Shown here: piece after piece, positions 1 to 6,838 of the stretch
How positions within the stretch are numbered: the stretch's first letter is position 1
Layout of the letters: each line of letters begins with the position of its first letter
NCBI GenBank assembly: GCA_903906695.1
Contig: CAIVLG010000065.1
Coordinates: forward strand, 1-45,863
Direction of reading: 5' to 3'
DNA length: 45,863 nucleotides
From: an uncultured beta proteobacterium
GTDB lineage: Bacteria; Pseudomonadota; Gammaproteobacteria; Burkholderiales; Burkholderiaceae_C
The notes under the pieces: generated by a model
What the model was told of the DNA's origin: nothing
Seen by the model: only the letters and a program-made list of their open reading frames with translations
Database searches by the model: none
Program-made: the position numbers and the translations under genes

Positions 1-77
1 CCGTCATAGGCTTCTTGAAATCTCATTCTCCGGTTCTCCTGCACGTAGCGGGCCCGGCTTATGGGGGCGTGTTGCAT
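1..77 (-). CDS. ISNCY-type transposase, N-terminal fragment (cut by window edge)
   Basis: An ATG at 77-75 opens a reading frame that runs to the left edge without a stop (25 codons). It contains ENRRMRFQEAYDG, which resembles the start of ISNCY-family transposases, where an MRFEEAYEGW-like segment precedes a helix-turn-helix and an integrase core. A clear ribosome binding site (GGAGGAG) lies 2-3 bases before the ATG-proximal spacer. Only the N-terminus is visible, so whether the gene is intact cannot be told. The family call rests on a short motif recognised by eye. Confidence 0.6.
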   Translation of the reverse strand, partial: MQHAPISRARYVQENRRMRFQEAYD

Positions 78-88
78 CGCTCCTCCAC

Positions 89-121
89 AAACCGGACAGA
101 TTACTTGCTATAAACCGGACA
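89..121. repeat. Two direct copies of AAACCGGACA
   Basis: Identical 10-base copies lie at 89-98 and 112-121, 23 bases apart start to start. They sit between the transposase start and the presumed IS end. Repeated short boxes at an IS terminus are often transposase binding sites, and that role is inferred here. Confidence 0.6.
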
Positions 122-140
122 ACTCATTTACTCCTGACAG

Positions 141-168
141 ATTTCTGAGGAAATTTCTGAGGAAATTT
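141..168. repeat. Tandem 12-base repeat, about 2.5 copies
   Basis: The unit AAATTTCTGAGG is read as a partial first copy (141-150), a full copy (151-162) and the start of a third (163-168). It lies next to the presumed IS terminus. Confidence 0.7.
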
Positions 169-422
169 GTTGGGCACTTGTGGCGACAGTGAGACCTCTA
201 TCGGTGGCATACCGGCGGGATTGAGATACTTGTGGATCAAGCCGGTCACCGGATCCAATGTCAGCTCGCTCGCCTTCAGAGGAAATTCGCCAAACCAGTG
301 GGCGTGGCAGCCAGCCGGTCGACGCCAGTCTTTCCTCGGAACCGCTCGCGGGGCATGCGACAATTCACAAGGAGTGCGCTGTCAACTCGGTGCTGGTTCT
401 AATGTCTGTTGGAGGGGAGAAT

Positions 423-1232
423 ATGGGTTTCCTGGCCGGTAAGAGATTGCTGATTACAGGTGTCTTGTCCAGACGCTCGATCGCTTACGGTATTGCACAA
501 GCTTGCCATCAGCAAGGTGCAGAGTTGGCTCTAAGCTACGTGGGAGAACGCTTCAAAGAACGAATCAGCGAGTTCGCCAGCGATTTTGGTTCGTCCCTGG
601 TATTTGACTGCGATGTGGGAGAGGATGCACAGATCGATGCGCTTTTTTCCGATCTGGCCAGAACGTGGCCGCGCTTTGACGGCTTCGTCCACAGCATTGG
701 CTACGCACCACGCGAAGCCATCGCTGGCAACTTCCTGGATGGACTAAGTCGCGAGAATTTCAGGATTGCGCATGACATCAGCGCCTACAGCTTCCCTGCC
801 ATGGCCAAGGTAGCGCTACCTTACCTTAATGACAAAGCTTCCTTGCTGACACTGACCTATCTGGGTGGCGTTCGGGTAGTACCGAACTACAACACAATGG
901 GTTTGGCAAAAGCTTCTCTAGAGTCTTCGGTACGCTATCTGGCTGACGCTGTCGGCTTCAGGGGTATTCGTGTCAATGGTCTGAGTGCGGGTGCAGTCAA
1001 AACCCTCGCTGCCAGCGGGATTAAGGATTTTGGACGCCTGCTGTCAATCTCAGCCAGTGCGTCGCCGCTCAAACGGAACGTGACAATTGAAGAGGTTGGT
1101 AACGTGGCAGCTTTCCTGCTCAGCGACCTTGCCTCCGGCATGACCGGCCAGATTTCCTACGTCGATTGCGGTGTCAGTCAGACCGCCGTCGCAGTCGTGG
1201 AGCAACCGCAAGTTGATCGGAATTCGAACTAG
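423..1232 (+). CDS. fabI: Enoyl-[acyl-carrier-protein] reductase (NADH), FabI
   Basis: FabI catalyses the last reduction of each fatty acid elongation round in the cytoplasm, turning trans-2-enoyl-ACP into acyl-ACP with NAD(P)H. The 269-residue product has the usual FabI length. It shows the cofactor segment GVLSRRSIAYGIA (residues 13-25), the TLTYLGG segment with Tyr146, and Tyr156/Lys163 in the Y-x6-K pattern typical of FabI. The start at 423 is chosen because GGAGGGGA lies just upstream and MGFLAGKRLL is the expected N-terminus; the frame is open further upstream (to 258) but that part does not look like protein. Some usually conserved positions differ (SAGAVKT instead of SAGPIKT, VDCGVS instead of VDGGFS), so it may be a diverged second copy. 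Its stop codon overlaps that of the convergent decarboxylase gene. Confidence 0.93.
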   Translation: MGFLAGKRLLITGVLSRRSIAYGIAQACHQQGAELALSYVGERFKERISEFASDFGSSLVFDCDVGEDAQIDALFSDLARTWPRFDGFVHSIGYAPREAIAGNFLDGLSRENFRIAHDISAYSFPAMAKVALPYLNDKASLLTLTYLGGVRVVPNYNTMGLAKASLESSVRYLADAVGFRGIRVNGLSAGAVKTLAASGIKDFGRLLSISASASPLKRNVTIEEVGNVAAFLLSDLASGMTGQISYVDCGVSQTAVAVVEQPQVDRNSN

Positions 1233-3514
1233 CTGACACAATCTGCATAGTAGTGGACTTGGCCGTCACTGTCCAGTTCCTCCACCAACCCATGAATGTC
1301 TGTTTCAAAGCCAGGACATTTGCTGTTGAATTCGCGTGAAAATTTCAGATAGTCAACAATCTTCTTGTTGAAGACTTCGCCGGGTATCAGCAAGGGAATG
1401 CCCGGTGGATACGGTGTGACCAAGCCCACTGTAATGCGACCTTCCAGATGGTCGATCTCGACGCGTTCAGTCTTGCGCAGTGCGATGTGTGCGTAGGCAT
1501 CACTTGGCCTCATCGCCGGCGTGAGGTCGCTCAGGTACATGTCGGTAGTCAAGCGCGCAATATCGTATCGAGCGTAAAGCTGGTGAATATGCTGACACAA
1601 GTCAGCCAGGCCCATGTTTTCATACCTCGGGTGTTTTTGGCAAAACTCCGGAAGGATGCGCCACATTGGTTGATTCTTGGCATAGTCGTCCTTGAATTGT
1701 TGCAAGGCCGTCAACATGCTGTTCCATCGGCCCTTGGTAATGCCGATTGTGAACATGATGAAGAAACTGTAAAGCCCGGTCTTTTCAACCACGACGCCAT
1801 GTTCGGCCAGGAATTTGGTCACGATACTGGCTGGAATGCCGGTCTTGGCAAATCTTCCGCTCAAGTCCATACCCGGCGTCACAATCGTCGACTTGATCGG
1901 GTCGAGCATGTTGAAGCCGGGCGCCATTTTGCCGAAACCATGCCAATTGATGCCTGCCTTGGCATTGCGCGATTCACCCTTGATGATCCAGTTGTCGGCC
2001 CTGCCAATGCCCTCCTCCACCAGTTTGTCGGGCCCCCATACCTTGAACCACCAATCGTCGCCGTACTCCTCATCGACTTTGCGCATGGCACGGCGAAAAT
2101 CGAGCGCCTCGGCAATGCTTTCTTCCACCAGTGCAGTGCCGCCTGGAGGCTCCATCATCGCTGCCGCAACATCGCAGCTGGCAATGATGCTGTACTGCGG
2201 GCTGGTACTGGTGTGCATCAGATAAGCCTCGTTGAAGAGGTGTTTATCGAGCTTGACGGTTTGCGAATCCTGGACCAGAACATGGCTGGCCTGACTGATT
2301 CCGGCCAACAATTTGTGTAACGATTGTGTCGCATAAACCATTGCATGTTTGGGGCGCGTCCGGTTCTTTCCCATCGCGTGGTAGCTGCCGTAAAAAGGAT
2401 GAAACGCGGCGTGCGGCAACCAAGCCTCATCAAAATGAATGTTTTCCACAAAACCGTCAAGCAGGCCCTTGATCGTTTCCGTGTTGTACAAAACCCCGTC
2501 ATAAGTTGATTGAGTGAGCGTCAGTACGCGGGGATTGATTTTGCTGGCATCCACGTTCGGCAGGTGGTCACGTATTAACGGGTTTGACTTGATCTTGGCT
2601 TTGATGGCAGCAGGCTCGAACTCGCTCTTGGGAATCGGTCCGATGATGCCAAAGTGATTCCGGGTCGGTTTCAAGAACACGGGAATCGCTCCGGTCATGA
2701 TGATTGAGTGCAGTATCGACTTGTGGCAGTTTCTGTCCACCACGACCACATCATTGGGCGCAACCGTATGGTGCCATACCATTTTGTTGCTGGTGCTGGT
2801 GCCATTGGTCACAAAGAAACAGTAGTCGGCATTGAAGATCCGGGCCGCATTGCGTTCAGACGCCGCCACTGGGCCGGTGTGGTCAAGCAATTGACCCAAT
2901 TCCTCGACTGCGTTGCAAACGTCCGCGCGCAACATGTTCTCGCCGAAAAACTGATGAAACATTTGACCGACCGGGCTTTTCAAAAATGCCACGCCACCTG
3001 AGTGTCCAGGACAGTGCCAGGAATAGGACCCATCCTCAGCATAGTCCAGAAGGGCCTTGAAGAACGGGGGTTGCAATCCCTCCAGATAACTCTTGGCTTC
3101 GCGAATGATGTGGCGAGCAACGAACTCTGGGGTATCCTCAAACATGTGAATGAAGCCATGCAACTCACGCAAAATATCGTTGGGAATGTGGCGCGAGGTC
3201 TTGGTTTCACCATAAACATAGATTGGCACGTCCAGATTCTTGCGACGCACTTCCTCAATAAAGTGGCGCAGATTCACTACCGCTGGATCCAGATCCGGCC
3301 CGGGGGTGAACTCTTCGTCGTCAATCGACAAAATAAACGCACTGGCGCGGCTTTGTTGTTGTGCAAACTGGCTGAGGTCACCATAACTAGTGACTCCCAG
3401 CACTTCAAATCCCTCGGACTCAATCGCGTCGGCCAGTGCCCGAATGCCCAGACCTGAAGTGTTTTCAGAGCGAAAGTCCTCATCGATGATGACAATGGGG
3501 AAGCGAAATTTCAT
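1229..3514 (-). CDS. PLP-dependent lysine/arginine/ornithine decarboxylase
   Basis: This is a 761-residue member of the Orn/Lys/Arg decarboxylase class-I (OKR_DC_1) family, cytoplasmic enzymes that decarboxylate a basic amino acid to a polyamine or cadaverine. Residues 1 to about 130 form the receiver-like wing domain (IVIIDEDFRSEN). The PLP-binding core follows, with HCPGHSGG (167-174), FDEAW (361-365) and SLHKLLAG, in which Lys401 should form the Schiff base. The C-terminal domain completes the full family length. GGAGG lies upstream of the ATG at 3514. Substrate (lysine, arginine or ornithine) cannot be decided from motifs. No matching antiporter gene is adjacent, which argues against a classical acid-resistance pair and leaves polyamine synthesis as an alternative. 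It diverges from nfeD across 128 bases. Confidence 0.9.
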   Translation of the reverse strand: MKFRFPIVIIDEDFRSENTSGLGIRALADAIESEGFEVLGVTSYGDLSQFAQQQSRASAFILSIDDEEFTPGPDLDPAVVNLRHFIEEVRRKNLDVPIYVYGETKTSRHIPNDILRELHGFIHMFEDTPEFVARHIIREAKSYLEGLQPPFFKALLDYAEDGSYSWHCPGHSGGVAFLKSPVGQMFHQFFGENMLRADVCNAVEELGQLLDHTGPVAASERNAARIFNADYCFFVTNGTSTSNKMVWHHTVAPNDVVVVDRNCHKSILHSIIMTGAIPVFLKPTRNHFGIIGPIPKSEFEPAAIKAKIKSNPLIRDHLPNVDASKINPRVLTLTQSTYDGVLYNTETIKGLLDGFVENIHFDEAWLPHAAFHPFYGSYHAMGKNRTRPKHAMVYATQSLHKLLAGISQASHVLVQDSQTVKLDKHLFNEAYLMHTSTSPQYSIIASCDVAAAMMEPPGGTALVEESIAEALDFRRAMRKVDEEYGDDWWFKVWGPDKLVEEGIGRADNWIIKGESRNAKAGINWHGFGKMAPGFNMLDPIKSTIVTPGMDLSGRFAKTGIPASIVTKFLAEHGVVVEKTGLYSFFIMFTIGITKGRWNSMLTALQQFKDDYAKNQPMWRILPEFCQKHPRYENMGLADLCQHIHQLYARYDIARLTTDMYLSDLTPAMRPSDAYAHIALRKTERVEIDHLEGRITVGLVTPYPPGIPLLIPGEVFNKKIVDYLKFSREFNSKCPGFETDIHGLVEELDSDGQVHYYADCVS

Positions 3515-3642
3515 GGAAACCTCCAGCGACGTGCGGAAAGACTTTAGACTGTCGCGAAGTGTAAGGACTTATTGCGACTTCTTCTCCAAGCTTCCTACCA
3601 TTTAGCGCAAAATGCGACGATACCGACACAAGTGAGACCTAT

Positions 3643-4071
3643 ATGACGCAATCCTCAATCTGGTGGGTGATGGCAGGTGGGTTTGTAGCGATCGAACTGA
3701 TGACCGGCACGTTCTATTTGTTGATGCTTGCCCTTGGACTGACGGCTGCCGCCATCGCGGCTCATCTGGGCGCGACGTTGACACTTCAGTTGGTGGTGGC
3801 TGCCGTGTTTGGAGGGGGATCCGTCGTCGCTTGGCGCAGTTACCGGCGACGGCAAACGACGGCCCTACCGGCCAGCGCCAATCATGATGTCAATCTGGAT
3901 ATCGGTGAGATCGTGCAGGTCGACACCTGGAACGCCGACGGGACCGGTTTCGTGAAGTATCGCGGCACCAATTGGAGCGTCACATTGGTGGCGGGCGCCA
4001 CACCATCGCCTGGCAAACACGGGATTGTGGAGATCATAGGCAATCGACTGATCGTCAAAAGATATCCCTAA
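3643..4071 (+). CDS. NfeD-family membrane protein (QmcA partner)
   Basis: The 142-residue protein starts with two hydrophobic helices (about residues 7-31 and 36-62), then a basic RSYRRRQ stretch, and ends in a soluble beta-rich domain (about 85-142: IGEIVQVDTWNADGTGFVKYRG and following), which fits the OB-fold of NfeD proteins. The family is regularly encoded beside stomatin/prohibitin (SPFH) proteins and is thought to work with them in membrane microdomains. Here the SPFH gene follows after 37 bases in the same direction, so the two very likely form an operon. The start at 3643 has a GAGA-type ribosome binding site. This short form corresponds to the YbbJ-like NfeD without a ClpP-like protease domain. 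Confidence 0.85.
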   Translation: MTQSSIWWVMAGGFVAIELMTGTFYLLMLALGLTAAAIAAHLGATLTLQLVVAAVFGGGSVVAWRSYRRRQTTALPASANHDVNLDIGEIVQVDTWNADGTGFVKYRGTNWSVTLVAGATPSPGKHGIVEIIGNRLIVKRYP

Positions 4072-4108
4072 GTTTATGAATCGGCAGGGTCTTTAACTGG
4101 AGAAACTG

Positions 4109-5020
4109 ATGGAAATTGCAATTGTCCTGTTTGTGGTCGCGATGGTATTTGTCACCCAATCGGTCAAAGTTGTGCCTCAGCAGCATGCTTGGATCGTAGA
4201 ACGTCTTGGAAAATACAATGGCACGCTGACACCCGGACTGAGTTTCCTGATGCCATTTGTCGACAAGGTGGCTTATAAACATGTACTGAAGGAAATTCCT
4301 CTAGATATAGCCAGCCAAGTCTGCATCACACGCGACAATACGCAACTTCAGGTCGACGGCATCCTGTACTTTCAGGTCACAGATGCGATGCGGGCGAGTT
4401 ACGGTTCGAGCAACTATATCGTCGCCATTTCCCAATTGGCGCAAACATCGCTGCGATCAGTTATCGGCAAACTGGAGTTGGACAAGACATTTGAAGAACG
4501 TGACATCATCAACGCACAGGTGGTCCAAGCGATCGATGAAGCCGCCCTGAACTGGGGCGTCAAGGTACTGCGTTATGAGATCAAGGACCTGACGCCACCG
4601 AAGGAGATTCTGCACGCCATGCAACAGCAAATTACGGCGGAGCGTGAAAAGAGAGCGTTGATTGCAGCCTCCGAAGGCCGACGTCAGGAACAGATCAACA
4701 TAGCCACCGGTGAACGCGAGGCGTTCATCCAGCGTTCTGAAGGCGAAAAGCAGGCGGTGATCAACAAGGCGCTGGGAGAAGCACAATCCATTACCGCTGT
4801 CGCTGCAGCCACCGCCGAGGCTATTGAACGCATCGCAGCGGCGATTCGCCAACCCGGCGGGACCGAAGCGGTTCAGCTCAAGGTAGCTGAAAAAGCTGTA
4901 GAGGCCTATTCCAAAGTGGCTTCAGCGGCGACCACAACCCTTATCGTTCCCAGCAACATGAAAGAGGTTTCAACATTGATTGCCTCGGCCATGCAAATGC
5001 TGCAGACCCATCGTGAATAA
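4109..5020 (+). CDS. qmcA: SPFH/stomatin-like membrane protein, QmcA-type
   Basis: The 303-residue product has one N-terminal membrane helix (residues 1-17), then a band-7/SPFH domain (VVPQQHAWIVERLGKY, GLSFLMPFVDKV) to about residue 190, and a long charged coiled-coil region rich in Ala, Glu and Arg (EREKRALIAASEGRRQEQ, GEREAFIQRSEGEKQAV). This order is that of QmcA/stomatin proteins, which oligomerise at the inner membrane and scaffold lipid microdomains or modulate FtsH-type proteolysis in some bacteria. GGAG stands before the ATG. Pairing with the upstream NfeD gene supports the assignment. The exact cellular task in this organism is unknown. Confidence 0.88.
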   Translation: MEIAIVLFVVAMVFVTQSVKVVPQQHAWIVERLGKYNGTLTPGLSFLMPFVDKVAYKHVLKEIPLDIASQVCITRDNTQLQVDGILYFQVTDAMRASYGSSNYIVAISQLAQTSLRSVIGKLELDKTFEERDIINAQVVQAIDEAALNWGVKVLRYEIKDLTPPKEILHAMQQQITAEREKRALIAASEGRRQEQINIATGEREAFIQRSEGEKQAVINKALGEAQSITAVAAATAEAIERIAAAIRQPGGTEAVQLKVAEKAVEAYSKVASAATTTLIVPSNMKEVSTLIASAMQMLQTHRE

Positions 5021-5069
5021 GCTTGTCTGGAGCTACAGCAAGCGCTATTAGGAGAGGCCGTCGCACTTT

Positions 5070-5247
5070 GGACTGTCTAATTTGATAACGGTAAATTGTC
5101 TGCACGGTGGGTTAAACAGTCCAAGCGTCGATCCATCCTGCGACAGTGACTGTCTAAATTTAGCAACACATCTGCCAGACGCGGGTTCTGATAAGCAAAT
5201 TTCATTTGACTCCATAAGACGAAAAGCGGGATCATCGAACTGTCTAA
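5070..5247. promoter_or_regulatory. Cluster of GGACTGTCTAA-like boxes upstream of the cyclase gene
   Basis: The core ACTGTCTAA occurs three times in direct orientation, at 5072-5080 (as GGACTGTCTAA from 5070), 5149-5157 and 5239-5247. An inverted near-copy, TTAAACAGTCC, lies at 5112-5122. All lie in the 260-base gap between qmcA and the MerR-cyclase gene. They could be operators for the HTH domain encoded just downstream (autoregulation), or remnants of mobile-element ends. The repeats are seen directly; the role is inferred. Confidence 0.5.
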
Positions 5248-5280
5248 ATGAGGGGGGTGCTTCTTGGCACTCCAAATCAC

Positions 5281-6792
5281 ATGTTAAGCAGTCTGGACGT
5301 TATCAAAGCATCAGGCATCTCTCGAGCGACGTTGAACAATTACATCGCATTGGGTTTGTTGCCGAAGCCGCAAGTTAGAAATCCTGGTCATGACTCGCAC
5401 AGCCGTGCGCGCCAGATCGGCTATTTTCCTCAGGATGCGATTGACCGTATTGAACGCATCAAGATGATGAAAAGAGAGGGTATGACGGTTGCCGATGTGG
5501 TTAGGCAACTATCAACTGAGGGAGTTGAAGCTTCGCAACCCCAAACTTTTGAAAAGCCGCTTTTTGGACAAACGTTTGTTAGGCAGTCAAATTTCTCGGC
5601 GACACAGCCGCCGCCATTGTCTGCGATGCAGAGGTCCACTGCCAGCGAAACCGGCCCGTTGCGTCTCACGGTCGACAAGGTGCCGTGCCCCGCTTATATG
5701 CTGAACTACAACCTGGAACTGGCTTGGTACAACGAGGAAGCACGGATATCACTTTTTGGCTCGTTCGAAAGTTTGCCAGCCGATACCAAGGAGCGGTCCG
5801 TATTTGATTTCTTTTCGCGCGGGGCCTATGGCAAGAACTCGGAGAATCGCGAAGCATTCAGAAAAGTGCACCAACAGATGGGACGTGAGCGTCAGGCTGG
5901 CGAGTTCGCCGACCCATCCCTGGGCGTTGGTGAGTCTGCGTCAAGTCCCATCACGGACTGGCCACTTGACCTGATTTCGGACGATGGTGAAACAGATCAT
6001 TATCGGGTATTCGCCTCTCGTTTTCGCGAAGGCGTCTTGGTTATCTTTGATAGCGAATCACAAGGCCACAGCGACGTGGAGGAAATGCTGGAACGACGCG
6101 ACGACGTCATTCGCAACCTGCTGAAGAAACGCCTGCCAGTGCTTACCGATGTCGCTGTCATGGTGGCCGATCTGCAAGGTTCTGTCCGCATTTGCTCGGA
6201 ACTCCCTCCCGAGGAATACTTTGAACTGATCAACCAGATCTGGGCCACCATGGAGCCCATATTCCGCCGCTACTACGGCACGCACGGCAAGCACGTCGGT
6301 GACGGTATGGTGTATTACTTCTTCCCGCAGCCAGACAGCAATTACGCCTACAACGCCTTGCGTTGTGCGGAACAAATTCGAGAGGCCATGCGCAAGATCA
6401 GCAAGGAATGGCAACTGCGAAAGAACTGGTTGAACGAACTCTATCTGAACACCGGCGTCAATGAAGGTCATGAATGGCTGGGCGTATTTCAGATTGAGAC
6501 GAAGATCGAATTCACAGTGCTTGGAGACACCATCAACCACGCTGCAAGACTGTCGGACCTCGCCCGTCAAGGCGCTCTGTGGGCAACCAAGAATCTGATG
6601 GGAAAGCTGTCCGCAGAAGAGCGCAACAGGGTACGCTTTGGGGTTCGGCGCCAGGATCAGGACAAGAACGAGGTTTTTGTTAAAGCCAGCTACTCAAGAG
6701 TTTCGGAATTGGTCGATCTGGATTCACCCCGTTGCGAAAAGCTGCGCGACATTTCAGCCCTTGCCGTCACCGAAATCGTTGAAATAGGATAG
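5281..6792 (+). CDS. MerR-type HTH protein fused to a class III adenylate/guanylate cyclase domain
   Basis: The 503-residue protein combines three parts. Residues 1 to about 80 form a MerR-like winged helix (SSLDVIKASGISRATLNNY, then GYFPQDAIDRIERIKMMKREG). Residues about 125-260 form a PAS-like region (VDKVPCPAYMLNYNLELAWYN, ending in GVLVIFDSES). Residues about 285-455 form a class III nucleotide cyclase domain. In the cyclase, Asp297 (MVADLQGS) and Asp341 (HVGDGMVYYF) fit the two metal-binding aspartates, Asp416 (TVLGDTIN) fits an adenine-specifying position, and Asn419/Arg423 (NHAARL) fit transition-state residues. It therefore looks catalytically competent, making cAMP more likely than cGMP. 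The frame is also open from an ATG at 5248, but that start abuts one of the repeated boxes; neither start has a good ribosome binding site. The fusion suggests a one-component protein coupling DNA binding, sensing and second-messenger synthesis; that is inference. Confidence 0.85.
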   Translation: MLSSLDVIKASGISRATLNNYIALGLLPKPQVRNPGHDSHSRARQIGYFPQDAIDRIERIKMMKREGMTVADVVRQLSTEGVEASQPQTFEKPLFGQTFVRQSNFSATQPPPLSAMQRSTASETGPLRLTVDKVPCPAYMLNYNLELAWYNEEARISLFGSFESLPADTKERSVFDFFSRGAYGKNSENREAFRKVHQQMGRERQAGEFADPSLGVGESASSPITDWPLDLISDDGETDHYRVFASRFREGVLVIFDSESQGHSDVEEMLERRDDVIRNLLKKRLPVLTDVAVMVADLQGSVRICSELPPEEYFELINQIWATMEPIFRRYYGTHGKHVGDGMVYYFFPQPDSNYAYNALRCAEQIREAMRKISKEWQLRKNWLNELYLNTGVNEGHEWLGVFQIETKIEFTVLGDTINHAARLSDLARQGALWATKNLMGKLSAEERNRVRFGVRRQDQDKNEVFVKASYSRVSELVDLDSPRCEKLRDISALAVTEIVEIG

Positions 6793-6801
6793 TCTTTGGC
6801 G

Positions 6802-6838
6802 GTAGCAGTCGCAGGTTTGCACAGCCTGTCACTGCTAC
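6802..6838. terminator. Bidirectional hairpin between convergent genes
   Basis: GTAGCAGT (6802-6809) pairs with ACTGCTAC (6831-6838), and inside it CAGG (6812-6815) pairs with CCTG (6825-6828). On the plus strand it is followed by a short T run. It lies between the stops of the cyclase gene and the convergent flavoprotein gene, overlapping the latter's stop codon, as expected for a shared terminator. Confidence 0.7.

Larger units (their letters stand above)
1..123 (-). mobile_element. End of an insertion sequence (ISNCY-like), partial
   Basis: The transposase start and the two AAACCGGACA copies upstream of it suggest that one terminus of an insertion sequence lies around 120-140. The exact border, target-site duplication and opposite end cannot be seen. 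The element points away from fabI, so its boundary lies in the noncoding region before that gene. Confidence 0.5.
78..422. other. Intergenic region between the IS end and fabI
   Basis: This 345-base stretch has no gene I can support. Besides the AAACCGGACA pair it holds a short tandem repeat (about 2.5 units of AAATTTCTGAGG, 141-168). A minus-strand frame at 124-363 starts with TTG and could encode 79 residues ending in KFPQKFPQKSVRSK, where the tandem repeat is read as repeated KFPQ. I do not recognise this protein. It could be the tail of an older mobile-element gene or chance. The region just before 423 supplies the fabI leader. Confidence 0.5.

Noticed and set aside
1448-2320. 290-residue open frame antisense to the amino acid decarboxylase
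   Set aside because: It lies inside a complete PLP-enzyme gene and shows no protein-like motif.
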